Origin: an uncultured Mycoplasmatota bacterium
Lineage (GTDB): Bacteria; Bacillota_I; Bacilli_A; RF39; UBA660
Assembly: GCA_948466315.1 (NCBI GenBank)
Contig: CAOJZZ010000008.1
Span: forward strand, 1-32,227
DNA length: 32,227 nucleotides
Direction: 5' to 3'
The notes under the pieces: generated by a model
What the model saw: the letters and a program-made list of their open reading frames with translations, nothing else
What the model was told of the DNA's origin: nothing
Databases searched by the model: none
Part shown: piece after piece, positions 1 to 8,412 of the stretch
How the letters are laid out: every line of letters starts with the position of its first letter
Numbering within the stretch: the stretch's first letter is position 1
Translations under genes and position numbers: made by a program

Positions 1-262
1 ATTTATTTTTTTCTATATTTAATTAAATTTTCTCGTAAAAAACCTAAACTCAAAAGACTTAATCATTTACAATTAATAGTCATAATAGTATAATAATACT
101 AGGTATATAAAGTTATCAACAACTTAACCACTGCATATAATATAACCTAAATAAAAAATAATTGCTTAAAATAACCTCCTTATTTAAAGATTACTTGCTT
201 TAAAAATCACAAATAGAAAAGAGAATATTCTAAGTATTATTATAAAAGTAAGGAGAAAATTT

Positions 263-937
263 ATGAATAACATAACAAAAATATTTTGGGGATTTGCTTT
301 TGTTGCTATAGGAGTTATTATTGGTACCAATAGTTTTGGTCTAACTAATATTAATATTTTTTTTGATGGATGGTGGACTTTATTTATTATCATTCCATGT
401 CTAATAGGTCTTTTCAACGCTCAAGAAGATAAAGTTCATAATATAATTGGTTTAGCAATTGGTATCTTTTTATTATTAGCCGCTCAAGATGTTATTAGCT
501 TTTACATGGTAGCTAAATTAATCATTCCTATGATTTTAATTGGTATAGGTCTATCTTTAATATTTAATAATACCATTAAAAGTAATGTTACTAAAAAGGT
601 AAAAGAAGGTAGAAAAAAAGATCAAGAAGTAATTGTCGCTACCTTTTCTGAACAAAAAGTAATTGAAGAAGAAAAGTTTTCAAATGGTCATTTAGAAGCA
701 ATTTTTGGTAGTGTTTACCTTGATTTAAGAAAAGCTAAATTAGAAAAAGAATCAACTATTTCTGCTAGTGCAATTTTTGGTGGTATAGAAATAATTCTTC
801 CAGAAAATGTTAAAGTAGTAGTAAAAAGAACTGCTATATTTGGTGGGGTTCAAAATAAAGTACTATCATCTAGTGATGCTTCTAAAACAATTTATATTGA
901 ATCATTCGCTTTATTTGGAGGGATAGACTTAAAATGA
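263..937 (+). CDS. LiaF-like membrane protein (cell-wall-active antibiotic response family)
   Basis: A 224-residue protein. The N-terminal half has four hydrophobic segments (about residues 7-25, 37-51, 62-78 and 82-102), and the C-terminal half (about 134-224) carries the repeated IFGG motif (IFGSVYLDLRKA, AIFGGIEIILPENV, TAIFGGVQNK, ALFGGIDLK) typical of the LiaF C-terminal/DUF2154 beta domain. In Bacillota, LiaF proteins sit in the membrane and restrain the LiaRS envelope-stress two-component system; no kinase or regulator is visible here, so that role is inference. The ATG is preceded by AAGGAG. The stop overlaps the next start (ATGA), so this is the first gene of a five-gene operon ending in an ABC exporter, pointing to envelope stress or antimicrobial peptide response. 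Confidence 0.8.
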   Translation: MNNITKIFWGFAFVAIGVIIGTNSFGLTNINIFFDGWWTLFIIIPCLIGLFNAQEDKVHNIIGLAIGIFLLLAAQDVISFYMVAKLIIPMILIGIGLSLIFNNTIKSNVTKKVKEGRKKDQEVIVATFSEQKVIEEEKFSNGHLEAIFGSVYLDLRKAKLEKESTISASAIFGGIEIILPENVKVVVKRTAIFGGVQNKVLSSSDASKTIYIESFALFGGIDLK

Positions 938-1752
938 CAGACTTACAAAAAATTATCAAAGCATTTGCTATTTTTTTAGCAATAATCATTATTGGAAGTA
1001 TAATTAATGCTATTTTATTTTCTGTAAACTTATTAGTTAATATTACACCATCTGAATCTGGTGAACATTTTCAAACTACAACTACTAGTTATACTAATAT
1101 AAACAAAATAAAAATAGATACTATAAATACTGATATCAAAATAAAAGAAGGTACTAAGCTAAAGGTAGAAATACAAAATCAAAAGAAAAACATCAGAACC
1201 TATCAAGAACATAATACTCTAAAAATAAAAGAAAAAAAATCATGGTTATTCCAAAGAAGAAATACCGCTAATATAACAGTTTATATTCCCAAAAATATAG
1301 CTTTAGATGAATTAAATATTGATTCTGGTACTGGTAAAATAATAATAAGTAATATAGCTTCCTATGAACTTGACGTTGACCAAGGAGCAGGAATTTTACA
1401 AATAGATAATTCTAAATTTGAAAAAACTAACATTGATGGTGGAGCAGGAAAATTATCACTAAATTCATCTACCATAAATGATTTAGACTTGGATGCTGGA
1501 GTAGGTGAAATTGATATTAATTCTCATATTACTGGCCATAGTAAAATAGATTGTGGAGTAGGCAATATTAATATAGCTATACCTGATACAGAAAAAAATT
1601 ATTCTATTCTAGCTGAAAAGGGCCTAGGTAATATTACAATTGATGATAAAAATTGTCCAAATGATACCATCCATGGTCAAGGAGAAAATAAAATAGAAAT
1701 AGAAGGTGGCGTAGGTAATATTAATATTACCTTCAAAAAACACCATTACTAA
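934..1752 (+). CDS. DUF4097-type putative adhesin / beta-solenoid protein
   Basis: A 272-residue protein with one N-terminal membrane anchor (about residues 9-33) and an extracytoplasmic part of repeated short beta strands: LNIDSGTGKIIISNI, LDVDQGAGILQIDNS, TNIDGGAGKLSLNSS, LDLDAGVGEIDINS, SKIDCGVGNINIAIP. This D-x-G-x-G-x-I rhythm is typical of DUF4097 proteins, which often accompany LiaF, PspC and LiaG-like proteins. The start overlaps the upstream stop by 4 nt, so the two are probably translationally coupled. LiaG of Bacillus has a related architecture, which would fit the neighbour, but I cannot confirm orthology. Molecular function is unknown. Confidence 0.75.
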   Translation: MTDLQKIIKAFAIFLAIIIIGSIINAILFSVNLLVNITPSESGEHFQTTTTSYTNINKIKIDTINTDIKIKEGTKLKVEIQNQKKNIRTYQEHNTLKIKEKKSWLFQRRNTANITVYIPKNIALDELNIDSGTGKIIISNIASYELDVDQGAGILQIDNSKFEKTNIDGGAGKLSLNSSTINDLDLDAGVGEIDINSHITGHSKIDCGVGNINIAIPDTEKNYSILAEKGLGNITIDDKNCPNDTIHGQGENKIEIEGGVGNINITFKKHHY

Positions 1753-1782
1753 TAATACCAAGTAAAAGAAAGTAGGTATAAA

Positions 1783-2724
1783 GTGGAAAATACTATTGAG
1801 GTAAAAAACCTAACTAAAAAATATAAAAACTTAACAGCTATCAATGATTTATCCTTTTCTGTTAAAAAAGGTGAAATATTAGGCTTGTTAGGACCAAATG
1901 GTAGTGGTAAATCAACAACTATAAATTGTCTTTTATCATTGCTATCCTATGATCAAGGAAGTATCAAAATATTTAATGAAGAAATGACACCAGATTCTTA
2001 TGAAATAAAAAGAAAAATTGGTGTCGTTTTTCAAGAAGTAGCCATATTTGAAGAATTAACAGTAAAGGACAATATTGACTATTTCTGTGGTTTATACATA
2101 AAAGATAAAAATACTAGAAAAAAATATATTGAAGATGCCATTAAGTTAGTAGGCCTAGAAAAATTTAAAAAATTCTATCCTAAACAATTATCAGGAGGTC
2201 TTCTTAGAAGATTAAATATTGCTTGTGGTATAGCCCATAAACCCAAATTAATCTTTTTAGATGAACCAACAGTAGCAGTCGACCCTCAAAGTAGAAACAA
2301 TATCCTAGATGGTATCCAAAAACTTAGAAACCAAGGAGCAACCATTATCTATACCACTCATTATATGGAGGAAGTAGAACTTATTTGTGATAGGATAATA
2401 ATACTAGATAAAGGAAAAATAATTGCTAGTGGGACTTTAGATGAGTTAAAATCCTTAGCAACCATCGAAGAAAAAGTAAGTGTAGAAGTCCAAGACTTAG
2501 AAGAAAAATATCTAGAAGAAATAAAAAAATTAAAATATGTAGATTTAGTTACTTATCAAAATAATAATTTACAAATCACTTATAAAAAAGGGCAAAATAA
2601 CATTTCTCATCTAATTGATTTTTTTAATAAAAATAAGATAGCTTATAATAAAATATTTTCTGAAAGACCAACTTTAAATGATGTGTTTTTAGAACTTACT
2701 GGTAGAGAGTTGAGAAACGAATGA
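1783..2724 (+). CDS. ABC transporter ATP-binding protein
   Basis: A 313-residue cytoplasmic ATPase. Walker A is GPNGSGKST (residues 37-45), the Q-loop Gln is at 84 (FQEV), the signature is LSGGL (136-140), Walker B is LIFLDEPT with Glu161 as catalytic base, and the switch His is at 193 (TTHYMEE). The last ~90 residues form the extra C-terminal domain common in drug- and bacteriocin-export ATPases of the ABC-2/CcmA type. The start is GTG, with a weak AGG six bases upstream. The stop overlaps the ATG of the first permease gene (ATGA), and two permeases follow, so the likely complex is one ATPase dimer with a permease heterodimer. Its place after LiaF-like and DUF4097 genes suggests export of, or protection from, a cell-envelope-active compound. 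Confidence 0.9.
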   Translation: MENTIEVKNLTKKYKNLTAINDLSFSVKKGEILGLLGPNGSGKSTTINCLLSLLSYDQGSIKIFNEEMTPDSYEIKRKIGVVFQEVAIFEELTVKDNIDYFCGLYIKDKNTRKKYIEDAIKLVGLEKFKKFYPKQLSGGLLRRLNIACGIAHKPKLIFLDEPTVAVDPQSRNNILDGIQKLRNQGATIIYTTHYMEEVELICDRIIILDKGKIIASGTLDELKSLATIEEKVSVEVQDLEEKYLEEIKKLKYVDLVTYQNNNLQITYKKGQNNISHLIDFFNKNKIAYNKIFSERPTLNDVFLELTGRELRNE

Positions 2725-3902
2725 GACATAACTTTAAATATACTTTAAAAATATTATTTCAAAATAAAGCCTTAATATTTTGGACTTTTGCTTTTCCTAT
2801 TATATTAGGAACTTTCTTTAATATGGCTTTTTCTGATATTGAAAAAAATGAGAAACTAGCTATTATTGACGTTGCTGTTGTCAAAAATGAAAAGTTTGAA
2901 AATGATGAGTTTTTAAAAAATGCTCTTAAAATCTTAAGTGATAAGAAAAACAAGGATCAATTATTCAATATTGAATATGTAAATCAAAAGCAAGCTAAAA
3001 AATTATTAGTAGAGGATAAAATAACAGGCTATTTAATCGTAACTAATAAACCCAAAATAGTAATTAAATCTAATGGTATCAATGAAACTATTTTTAAATA
3101 TATAATAGAAGAAATAACAACTACTAAAAAAATGGTAAATATAATTGCCAATAACCGTTTATATAAAGAAATACCAACTAATAAAATTTCCAATATTGAA
3201 AACTTTTACACTTCAATCTATAAAAAAATTCTTTCCCTAAAAGATGAGTCTATCAATATAAAAGATATTTCTAATAAAAACTTAAGCTATACTATGATAG
3301 AATTTTATACCTTGATTGCTATGGCTTGCCTTTATGGGGGGATTATTGGTATGACCGCTATAAACAATAACCTACCTAATATGAGTAATAAAGGTAAAAG
3401 AATAGCCATAAGTTCTATTCCTAAAAAAAAGCTATTACTTAGTACAGTAGCAGCTTCCTATCTTGTTCAACTTATTGGTCTTATTTTATTATTTATTTAT
3501 ACTATATTTATATTGAAGATCGATTACGGAGATAATATTTTCTTAATTATTCTTTTAAGTCTAGTATCATCCCTTGCTGGACTATCCCTAGGAATTACAG
3601 TATCATGTTTAATCAAATCTTCAGAAAATACTAAAACTGGTATCATTTTAGCCCTAACCATGTTCTGTTGTTTTCTATCAGGTATGATGGGAATTACCAT
3701 GAAATACATAATAGATAAAAACATTCCCCTTCTTAATAAAATAAATCCTGCAAGTATGATTACTGATGGATTTTATTCCCTTTATTACTATGATACTCTA
3801 AGTAGATATACAAAAAATATTATAAGTCTTCTCATCTTCTCTATAATCTTACTTGTAATAGCAACATTCTGTTTAAGGAGGCAAAAATATGATAATATTT
3901 AA
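2721..3902 (+). CDS. ABC-2 family permease (subunit 1)
   Basis: A 393-residue integral membrane protein with ABC-2 exporter topology: one N-terminal membrane segment (about 11-33), a ~150-residue extracytoplasmic domain, then five or so C-terminal membrane segments (about 185 to 385). The motif FAFPIILGTFFNMAF near the N terminus is typical of the ABC-2/YhgE-type permeases. It overlaps the ATPase gene by 4 nt and the second permease by 14 nt, indicating coupled translation. Together with the next gene it probably forms a heterodimeric channel driven by the upstream ATPase. The substrate cannot be told from sequence. Confidence 0.85.
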   Translation: MRHNFKYTLKILFQNKALIFWTFAFPIILGTFFNMAFSDIEKNEKLAIIDVAVVKNEKFENDEFLKNALKILSDKKNKDQLFNIEYVNQKQAKKLLVEDKITGYLIVTNKPKIVIKSNGINETIFKYIIEEITTTKKMVNIIANNRLYKEIPTNKISNIENFYTSIYKKILSLKDESINIKDISNKNLSYTMIEFYTLIAMACLYGGIIGMTAINNNLPNMSNKGKRIAISSIPKKKLLLSTVAASYLVQLIGLILLFIYTIFILKIDYGDNIFLIILLSLVSSLAGLSLGITVSCLIKSSENTKTGIILALTMFCCFLSGMMGITMKYIIDKNIPLLNKINPASMITDGFYSLYYYDTLSRYTKNIISLLIFSIILLVIATFCLRRQKYDNI

Positions 3903-5043
3903 AACATTTTTAAAAATCCTCTTAAAAAATAAGTTTATAATTATAACATATACAGCCATACTGATATTCTTTGGCTGTTTTAATACTCAAACCAATGATA
4001 ACACTACCAACTTTTCTGCAACTAAACCAGATATATTAATTATTAATAAAGATGAAAATAAAGGTCTTACTAAAGATTTAATTACTTATCTAAATAAAAA
4101 TAGCAATATCAAAAAAATACCTGATAAAAAATACTCCTTAGACGATGCTCTCTTTTATAGAGATGTTAATTATATCATTTACATTCCTAAAGATTTTAGA
4201 GAAGATTTCTTAGCTAATAAAAATCCCCAAATAAAAATAAAATCAACAAAAGATTATCAAGCCTCACTTGCTGAAATGATGTTAAAAAGATATTTAAAAA
4301 CAGCAACCATTTATCATAGTGAAATTCCTAACGAAAAAGATTTGTTAGAAAGTATAAATAGCACTTTAAAAGTAAGTACTCAAATCCAAATGACTACTAA
4401 GTTAAATACTAATTCTTTAAATAAAATGATTAGCTATTATAATTTTGCTAACTACAGTATCTTAGCTGGTTGTGTTTATGTTATCTGTTTAATACTTTCT
4501 AGTTTTAAAGAAAAAAGTATTCGTAAAAGAACTATTATCAGCAGTTTAAAAAGTAGTACTTATAATCTAAATCTTTTATTATCAAATAGTCTATTTGCTC
4601 TAATACTTTGGATATTTTATGTTATACTAAGCATCATTTTAGTAGGAAATGCAATGTTTACACCTCATGGTATTTTATTAATTATAAATTCTTTTATCTT
4701 TACTCTTTGTGCCTTAACATTAGCCTTTTTTATAGGAACATTACTAAGTAATAAAAATGCTATTAATGGTATCGTCAATGTAATAGCACTAGGAAGCAGT
4801 TTCTTGTGTGGATCATTTGTTCCTATAGAATATCTTCCTAAAAGTGTTACTCAAATAGCTCATATTCTTCCATCATATTACTATATAAAAAATAATGAAT
4901 TAATCAAGAAAATAGAGATAATAAACTTAAAAACTATAAATGAGGTATTAATAAATGGTATCATCTTAATAATATTTATACTGATTTTTATCTTATTAAC
5001 CAATATCATTTCCAAAAAAAGAAGAGATTTTTCTTATCAATAA
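3889..5043 (+). CDS. ABC-2 family permease (subunit 2)
   Basis: A 384-residue membrane protein with the same layout as its upstream neighbour: an N-terminal membrane segment (about 7-27), an extracytoplasmic domain to about residue 180, and a group of C-terminal membrane segments. The stretch GSSFLCGSFVPIEYLPKSV near residue 310 matches the conserved P-x-x-x-L-P region of ABC-2 permeases. The ATG lies inside the end of the preceding gene and is preceded by AAGGAGG (within codons of that gene), so start choice is secure. It is the last gene of the operon; no clear terminator follows, only about 230 bp of AT-rich DNA. Confidence 0.85.
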   Translation: MIIFKTFLKILLKNKFIIITYTAILIFFGCFNTQTNDNTTNFSATKPDILIINKDENKGLTKDLITYLNKNSNIKKIPDKKYSLDDALFYRDVNYIIYIPKDFREDFLANKNPQIKIKSTKDYQASLAEMMLKRYLKTATIYHSEIPNEKDLLESINSTLKVSTQIQMTTKLNTNSLNKMISYYNFANYSILAGCVYVICLILSSFKEKSIRKRTIISSLKSSTYNLNLLLSNSLFALILWIFYVILSIILVGNAMFTPHGILLIINSFIFTLCALTLAFFIGTLLSNKNAINGIVNVIALGSSFLCGSFVPIEYLPKSVTQIAHILPSYYYIKNNELIKKIEIINLKTINEVLINGIILIIFILIFILLTNIISKKRRDFSYQ

Positions 5044-5226
5044 AGATGTAATAGATAAAAAGAAAAATCATTTTAATAAAAAGCATTATACATTAGATTA
5101 TTGAGATATTCGAAAAGTAATAATTTTACAAAGAAAGATAAAATTCATCTATTACTTTAATAACTATAAAACATTAAGTAATTAAAGTAAAACAATATAC
5201 TTTAAAACTTATTATATATAGTAATA

Positions 5227-5251
5227 ATTCATATTAGAAATTATTATGAAT
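5227..5251. promoter_or_regulatory. inverted repeat in front of the choloylglycine hydrolase gene
   Basis: ATTCATA and TATGAAT face each other around an 11-nt centre, ending 25 bp before the ATG of the hydrolase gene. It could be an operator or a 5'-UTR hairpin; no T-tract follows directly enough to make it a convincing terminator. In DNA this AT-rich a 7-bp dyad is weak evidence. Confidence 0.25.
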
Positions 5252-5276
5252 AATTTTTAATAAAGGAGAGATTACT

Positions 5277-6257
5277 ATGTGTACAGCAATTTCTATAGTT
5301 TCTAAACAAAATGAGGTCTTCTTTGGAAGAACAATGGATTTTAATCATGAAATTGACCTAGAGGCTTATATTGTTCCTAGAAATTATAAATGGAGTGGAA
5401 AGTATTTAAAACATGATTACCGTACTAAATACTCATTTATATGTACTGGTCAACCTATAGGAAGACTTCTTGCTGCTGATGGTATGAATGAAAAAGGTTT
5501 AGGAGTAGCAGCACTTTATTTTCCAGGATTTGCTCATTATAAAAGTAGAAAAACTCCTGGCAAATTATCTATTACAAGTGTTGAATTAGTTAATTATTTA
5601 CTAAGTAATTGTCAGAATATAGAAGAAATAATTTCATTAGCACCGATTCTTGAGATTATTGGTGCACCTGACCCTGTAACTAAAGCAGTTATGCCCCTTC
5701 ATTGGATAGCAACAGATAAGACAGGAAAAAGTATTGTAATTGAAAGTACTAGACAAGGACTAAATATTTTACCAAATCCAATAGGTGTATTAACTAATAG
5801 TCCAGATTATTATTGGCATTATACAAATCTACGTAATTATATGATGCTAAGTCCAGAGTCTACAGAACAAAAAGAGTGGGGAAATTTAACTTTAAAAGCA
5901 TTGAGTAAAGGAACTGGTTCTTATGGTTTACCAGGAGACTTTACTTCTACTTCTAGATTTGTACGTATTACCTTTGCTAAGAATTTTATGGAATTACCTA
6001 AAACAAGAGAAGAAATGGTACTTGCTTGTTTTCATATTATGAAATTAGTAACTATTCCTAAAGGCATAGTGATAGCAAACAATAATAAGGAAGAATATAC
6101 CCAATATACTAATGTTATGAACTTAAATACAGGAAGCTATTATTTTACTAGTTACTATAATAATGAAATAAAATGTGCCAATATTAAGGATAACCAATCA
6201 AATGATGTACTTTTTTTAGGGAAAATAAAAAGCTATGCAACACCTAAGCATATATAA
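5277..6257 (+). CDS. choloylglycine hydrolase family protein (bile salt hydrolase / penicillin V acylase)
   Basis: A 326-residue Ntn-hydrolase. The Cys2 nucleophile follows Met1 directly, as in BSH enzymes, with Arg18 and Asp21 (FGRTMDF) in the expected places; later residues N174 (VLTNSPDYYWH) and R227 (TSTSRFVR) match the family's oxyanion/active-site Asn and Arg. The family cleaves the amide of glycine- or taurine-conjugated bile acids, or of penicillin V. There is no signal peptide, so it acts in the cytoplasm. The position that is Asn in Clostridium and Bifidobacterium BSH (GLNFP) is Tyr81 here (ALYFPGF), a residue associated with penicillin V acylases, so substrate is uncertain. AAAGGAGAG lies 6 nt before the ATG. 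It appears monocistronic, with no linked bile transporter. Confidence 0.9.
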   Translation: MCTAISIVSKQNEVFFGRTMDFNHEIDLEAYIVPRNYKWSGKYLKHDYRTKYSFICTGQPIGRLLAADGMNEKGLGVAALYFPGFAHYKSRKTPGKLSITSVELVNYLLSNCQNIEEIISLAPILEIIGAPDPVTKAVMPLHWIATDKTGKSIVIESTRQGLNILPNPIGVLTNSPDYYWHYTNLRNYMMLSPESTEQKEWGNLTLKALSKGTGSYGLPGDFTSTSRFVRITFAKNFMELPKTREEMVLACFHIMKLVTIPKGIVIANNNKEEYTQYTNVMNLNTGSYYFTSYYNNEIKCANIKDNQSNDVLFLGKIKSYATPKHI

Positions 6258-6423
6258 AATATCAGTTAATGTTAATTATAAAATTCATAAATAATGAAAT
6301 AAATACTAACAAACTATAAAATATTTTGAATATAATAAATTAAGTAATAATGAAAAAATAAGATTATTTATAATCTATATAATAAAAAAGTATGCATAGA
6401 ATACTCCGAAAGGAGTAAAAAAT

Positions 6424-7115
6424 ATGAAGTGTAATCATCATTATGAAGATGACAAAGATAAGAAATGTTGTCCAAAATATATTTTTTGTCTTGGTGCTAC
6501 TGGACCAACAGGTCCAACGGGACCATCTGGAGGCCCAACAGGTTCAACGGGTCCAACAGGTCCAACAGGTTCAACGGGTCCAACAGGCCCAACAGGTCCT
6601 GCTGGTAGTAATGCTAATTCTACCACTTGCTTTTGTGTTGATCAGATGAGAAATGTCATTCAACAAATTATTACTTTATATCCTAATGATAATCTTACTG
6701 TAGCAATGGAAAGTGGTAATAATGCTAGTGGTAGACCAGGATCACTTTTACCTGGACCTAATAATAATCCTAATTCAGGACTTTTCCAATTAGTAAATAA
6801 TCAAGGAACACCAGAAGAGGCTCTATCAATTTGTGGATTGCCTCTATAACAATTACAAGTAGTACTTATAATGATGCTATAACTTATCTTCCTGCACCAA
6901 CACCACAGCCAACAGGATGTGATAGTAATTGTGAAGAAGCTCAGCGTGAATATTTACCAGTAAGAACTACAGGCGTTGATATAAATGCAGGAGGACAAAC
7001 AGTAGCTCAAGGAACCGTTATAAAGAGTGAATATGGCATGGTAGTAATTGTAGGAAATAATAATAGTAATCCAGCTTTCGTATCTTTATGTAAATCAGAA
7101 ATTATAAATAAATAA
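6424..7115 (+). pseudogene. collagen-like (Gly-X-Thr/Pro) surface protein gene with a one-base frameshift
   Basis: The first 23 residues are Cys/His/Lys-rich ([18 protein letters not shown]). Residues about 24-61 are collagen-like triplets ([12 protein letters not shown]) with one phase slip at GPSGGPT. Then comes a C-terminal domain that runs into TAA at 6847-6849. An open frame one base back continues to 7115 with [18 protein letters not shown] and related sequence. Inserting one A between 6837 and 6838 would turn GGA-TTG-CCT into GGA-ATT-GCC and join both parts into a protein of about 231 residues. Such collagen-like proteins with a C-terminal beta domain occur on spore or cell surfaces of Bacillota; location is inferred. 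GAAAGGAG precedes the ATG. The frameshift may be real, variable or an assembly error. Confidence 0.75.
6493..6606 (+). repeat. 9-bp tandem repeats encoding collagen-like triplets
   Basis: Repeated units close to GGTCCAACA / GGTTCAACG code for Gly-Pro-Thr and Gly-Ser-Thr. Local GC is far above the neighbourhood. Such tandem DNA can vary in copy number by slipped replication, changing the length of the stalk. Confidence 0.85.
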
Positions 7116-7135
7116 ATAAATAAAATAAAGTATCT

Positions 7136-7165
7136 AAGAACAGAAAAATCTCTGTTCTTTTCTTT
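7136..7165 (+). terminator. intrinsic terminator after the collagen-like gene
   Basis: A 9-bp perfect stem, AAGAACAGA pairing with TCTGTTCTT around a 6-nt loop, followed by a T-rich tail (TTCTTT). It begins 20 bp after the last stop. Confidence 0.8.
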
Positions 7166-7478
7166 AGATGAAATTAAAGTTAAGAATTAAATTACCAATT
7201 AGTATTTAAATAAAAAAATATATATCTAAGTTCAATCCTAGATTGTGAGGGATAATACTTATTTTCAATATTATGTTAGTAATCAAAATAAAGGTACTAT
7301 ATAGGTGATTCCTTATAATCTATGACAGAGCTTATATCTATATAAATAATGTACAAATTTAATATGTAACAAATAACTAGACAAGACCAATAAAAAAATA
7401 AAAATACAAAATCTATAAAAATCTAATAAAATAAAGTATAATAAAATAGAACATAAATGTTTGAAGGTGAGGTCTAAA
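7166..7478. other. intergenic region, nothing firm found
   Basis: About 310 bp of AT-rich DNA between the terminator and the ROK gene. I see only a TATAAT at 7437-7442 that could be the -10 of the ROK gene promoter (no good -35) and a small dyad CAATC/GATTG near 7235. No open frame with coding character on either strand. Confidence 0.5.
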
Positions 7479-8336
7479 ATGTATAAATTAGGAATAGACA
7501 TTGGAGCAAGTCATATTGGTTTTGGAATTATTGATAGTAAAACAGATAACCTAATAACTAAAAAGTATGTTTCGTATAATCGTCCTCTAAAAATATTCAA
7601 CTATATTTTTACTAAATCTATTACTAAAAGATATCTCAGATTTTTAATCAAGAATATTGATAATTTTATAAAAGACTATCCCATAGAGTATATAGGAATT
7701 GGCTGTCCAGGAGGAGTTGATCCAAAACAAGCTATTTTTTATGGTTCAAAAGCTCTAGTAGTAGGAAAAATTGATTTTTCTACTGCACTTTCCAAATATC
7801 AGTGCCAAATTTATGTAGATAATGATTGTAATTGTGCCGCAATAGGTGAAGCTAATAATAACAATATTGAAAGTTTTTTAATGATTACAATTGGTACAGG
7901 AGTAGGTTTTTCTCTTATAAAAAAAGACCATAACAATATCTTTCTAGCAAGAGATGAACTTATTTGGAAAATATTAAATATAAATAAAATTCCTAATACT
8001 AAACATGAAAAATATATTTCTAGTTTTAAAAAACTCTCTAAAAAATATAATAAATTAAAGCACCAGAAACTAAAAAGAGATGCTATTTTTAAAAATAATG
8101 ATTATGCTAATCATCTTTTAGAAGAGTATCTAAATAGCTTTATTATTGGAATTAAAAAAATACATAAAGAAATACCATTAAAAGAAATTTGTATTGGAGG
8201 AAGTTTTGCTCAATATAGTGATAAATATCTAAAAAAATTGGTAAAAGAACTACCACAATTTCATATTTTTAAAACAGAATTAGAAAATGATGCTGGAATT
8301 ATTGGAGCTACTAAATTACCAATAACTAGATATTAG
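7479..8336 (+). CDS. ROK family protein (sugar kinase-like)
   Basis: A 285-residue protein of the ROK (repressor, ORF, kinase) fold. The phosphate-binding motif is at the N terminus (LGIDIGASHIGFGIID), the region IGIGCPGGVDP follows, the catalytic Asp is in VDNDCNCAAIGEAN, and the second phosphate motif is ITIGTGVGFSLI. There is no N-terminal helix-turn-helix, so it is a kinase-type rather than a repressor-type member. The usual zinc-binding C-x-C-G-x-x-G-C cluster is absent; that region is replaced by a Lys/Tyr-rich stretch. The start chosen is the ATG at 7479, preceded by AAGGTGAGG; an earlier TTG at 7461 lies within the ribosome binding region. Glucose, N-acetylglucosamine or N-acetylmannosamine are typical family substrates; none can be assigned. 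Confidence 0.8.
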   Translation: MYKLGIDIGASHIGFGIIDSKTDNLITKKYVSYNRPLKIFNYIFTKSITKRYLRFLIKNIDNFIKDYPIEYIGIGCPGGVDPKQAIFYGSKALVVGKIDFSTALSKYQCQIYVDNDCNCAAIGEANNNNIESFLMITIGTGVGFSLIKKDHNNIFLARDELIWKILNINKIPNTKHEKYISSFKKLSKKYNKLKHQKLKRDAIFKNNDYANHLLEEYLNSFIIGIKKIHKEIPLKEICIGGSFAQYSDKYLKKLVKELPQFHIFKTELENDAGIIGATKLPITRY

Positions 8337-8412
8337 CTTAATATATATACAAGTTAGCAAAATTTCTTTATAGAAAATAAGAATAATTAAAAGTTATATA
8401 AAGGAGAAAAAT

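Noticed and set aside
86-101. Hairpin TAGTAT-AATA-ATACTA in the first 262 bases
   Set aside because: A 6-bp AT dyad is expected by chance here; the stretch 1-262 shows no gene, no convincing promoter and no T-tailed stem.
6441-6626. Minus-strand frame rich in Gly-Pro-Val opposite the collagen-like repeats
   Set aside because: It is the mirror reading of the 9-bp repeats; no ribosome binding site, and the + strand frame has the start signals and a plausible product.
6831-6849. Programmed ribosomal frameshift in the collagen-like gene
   Set aside because: The site has no X-XXY-YYZ slippery run and no clear downstream stem-loop; a lost base explains it more simply.
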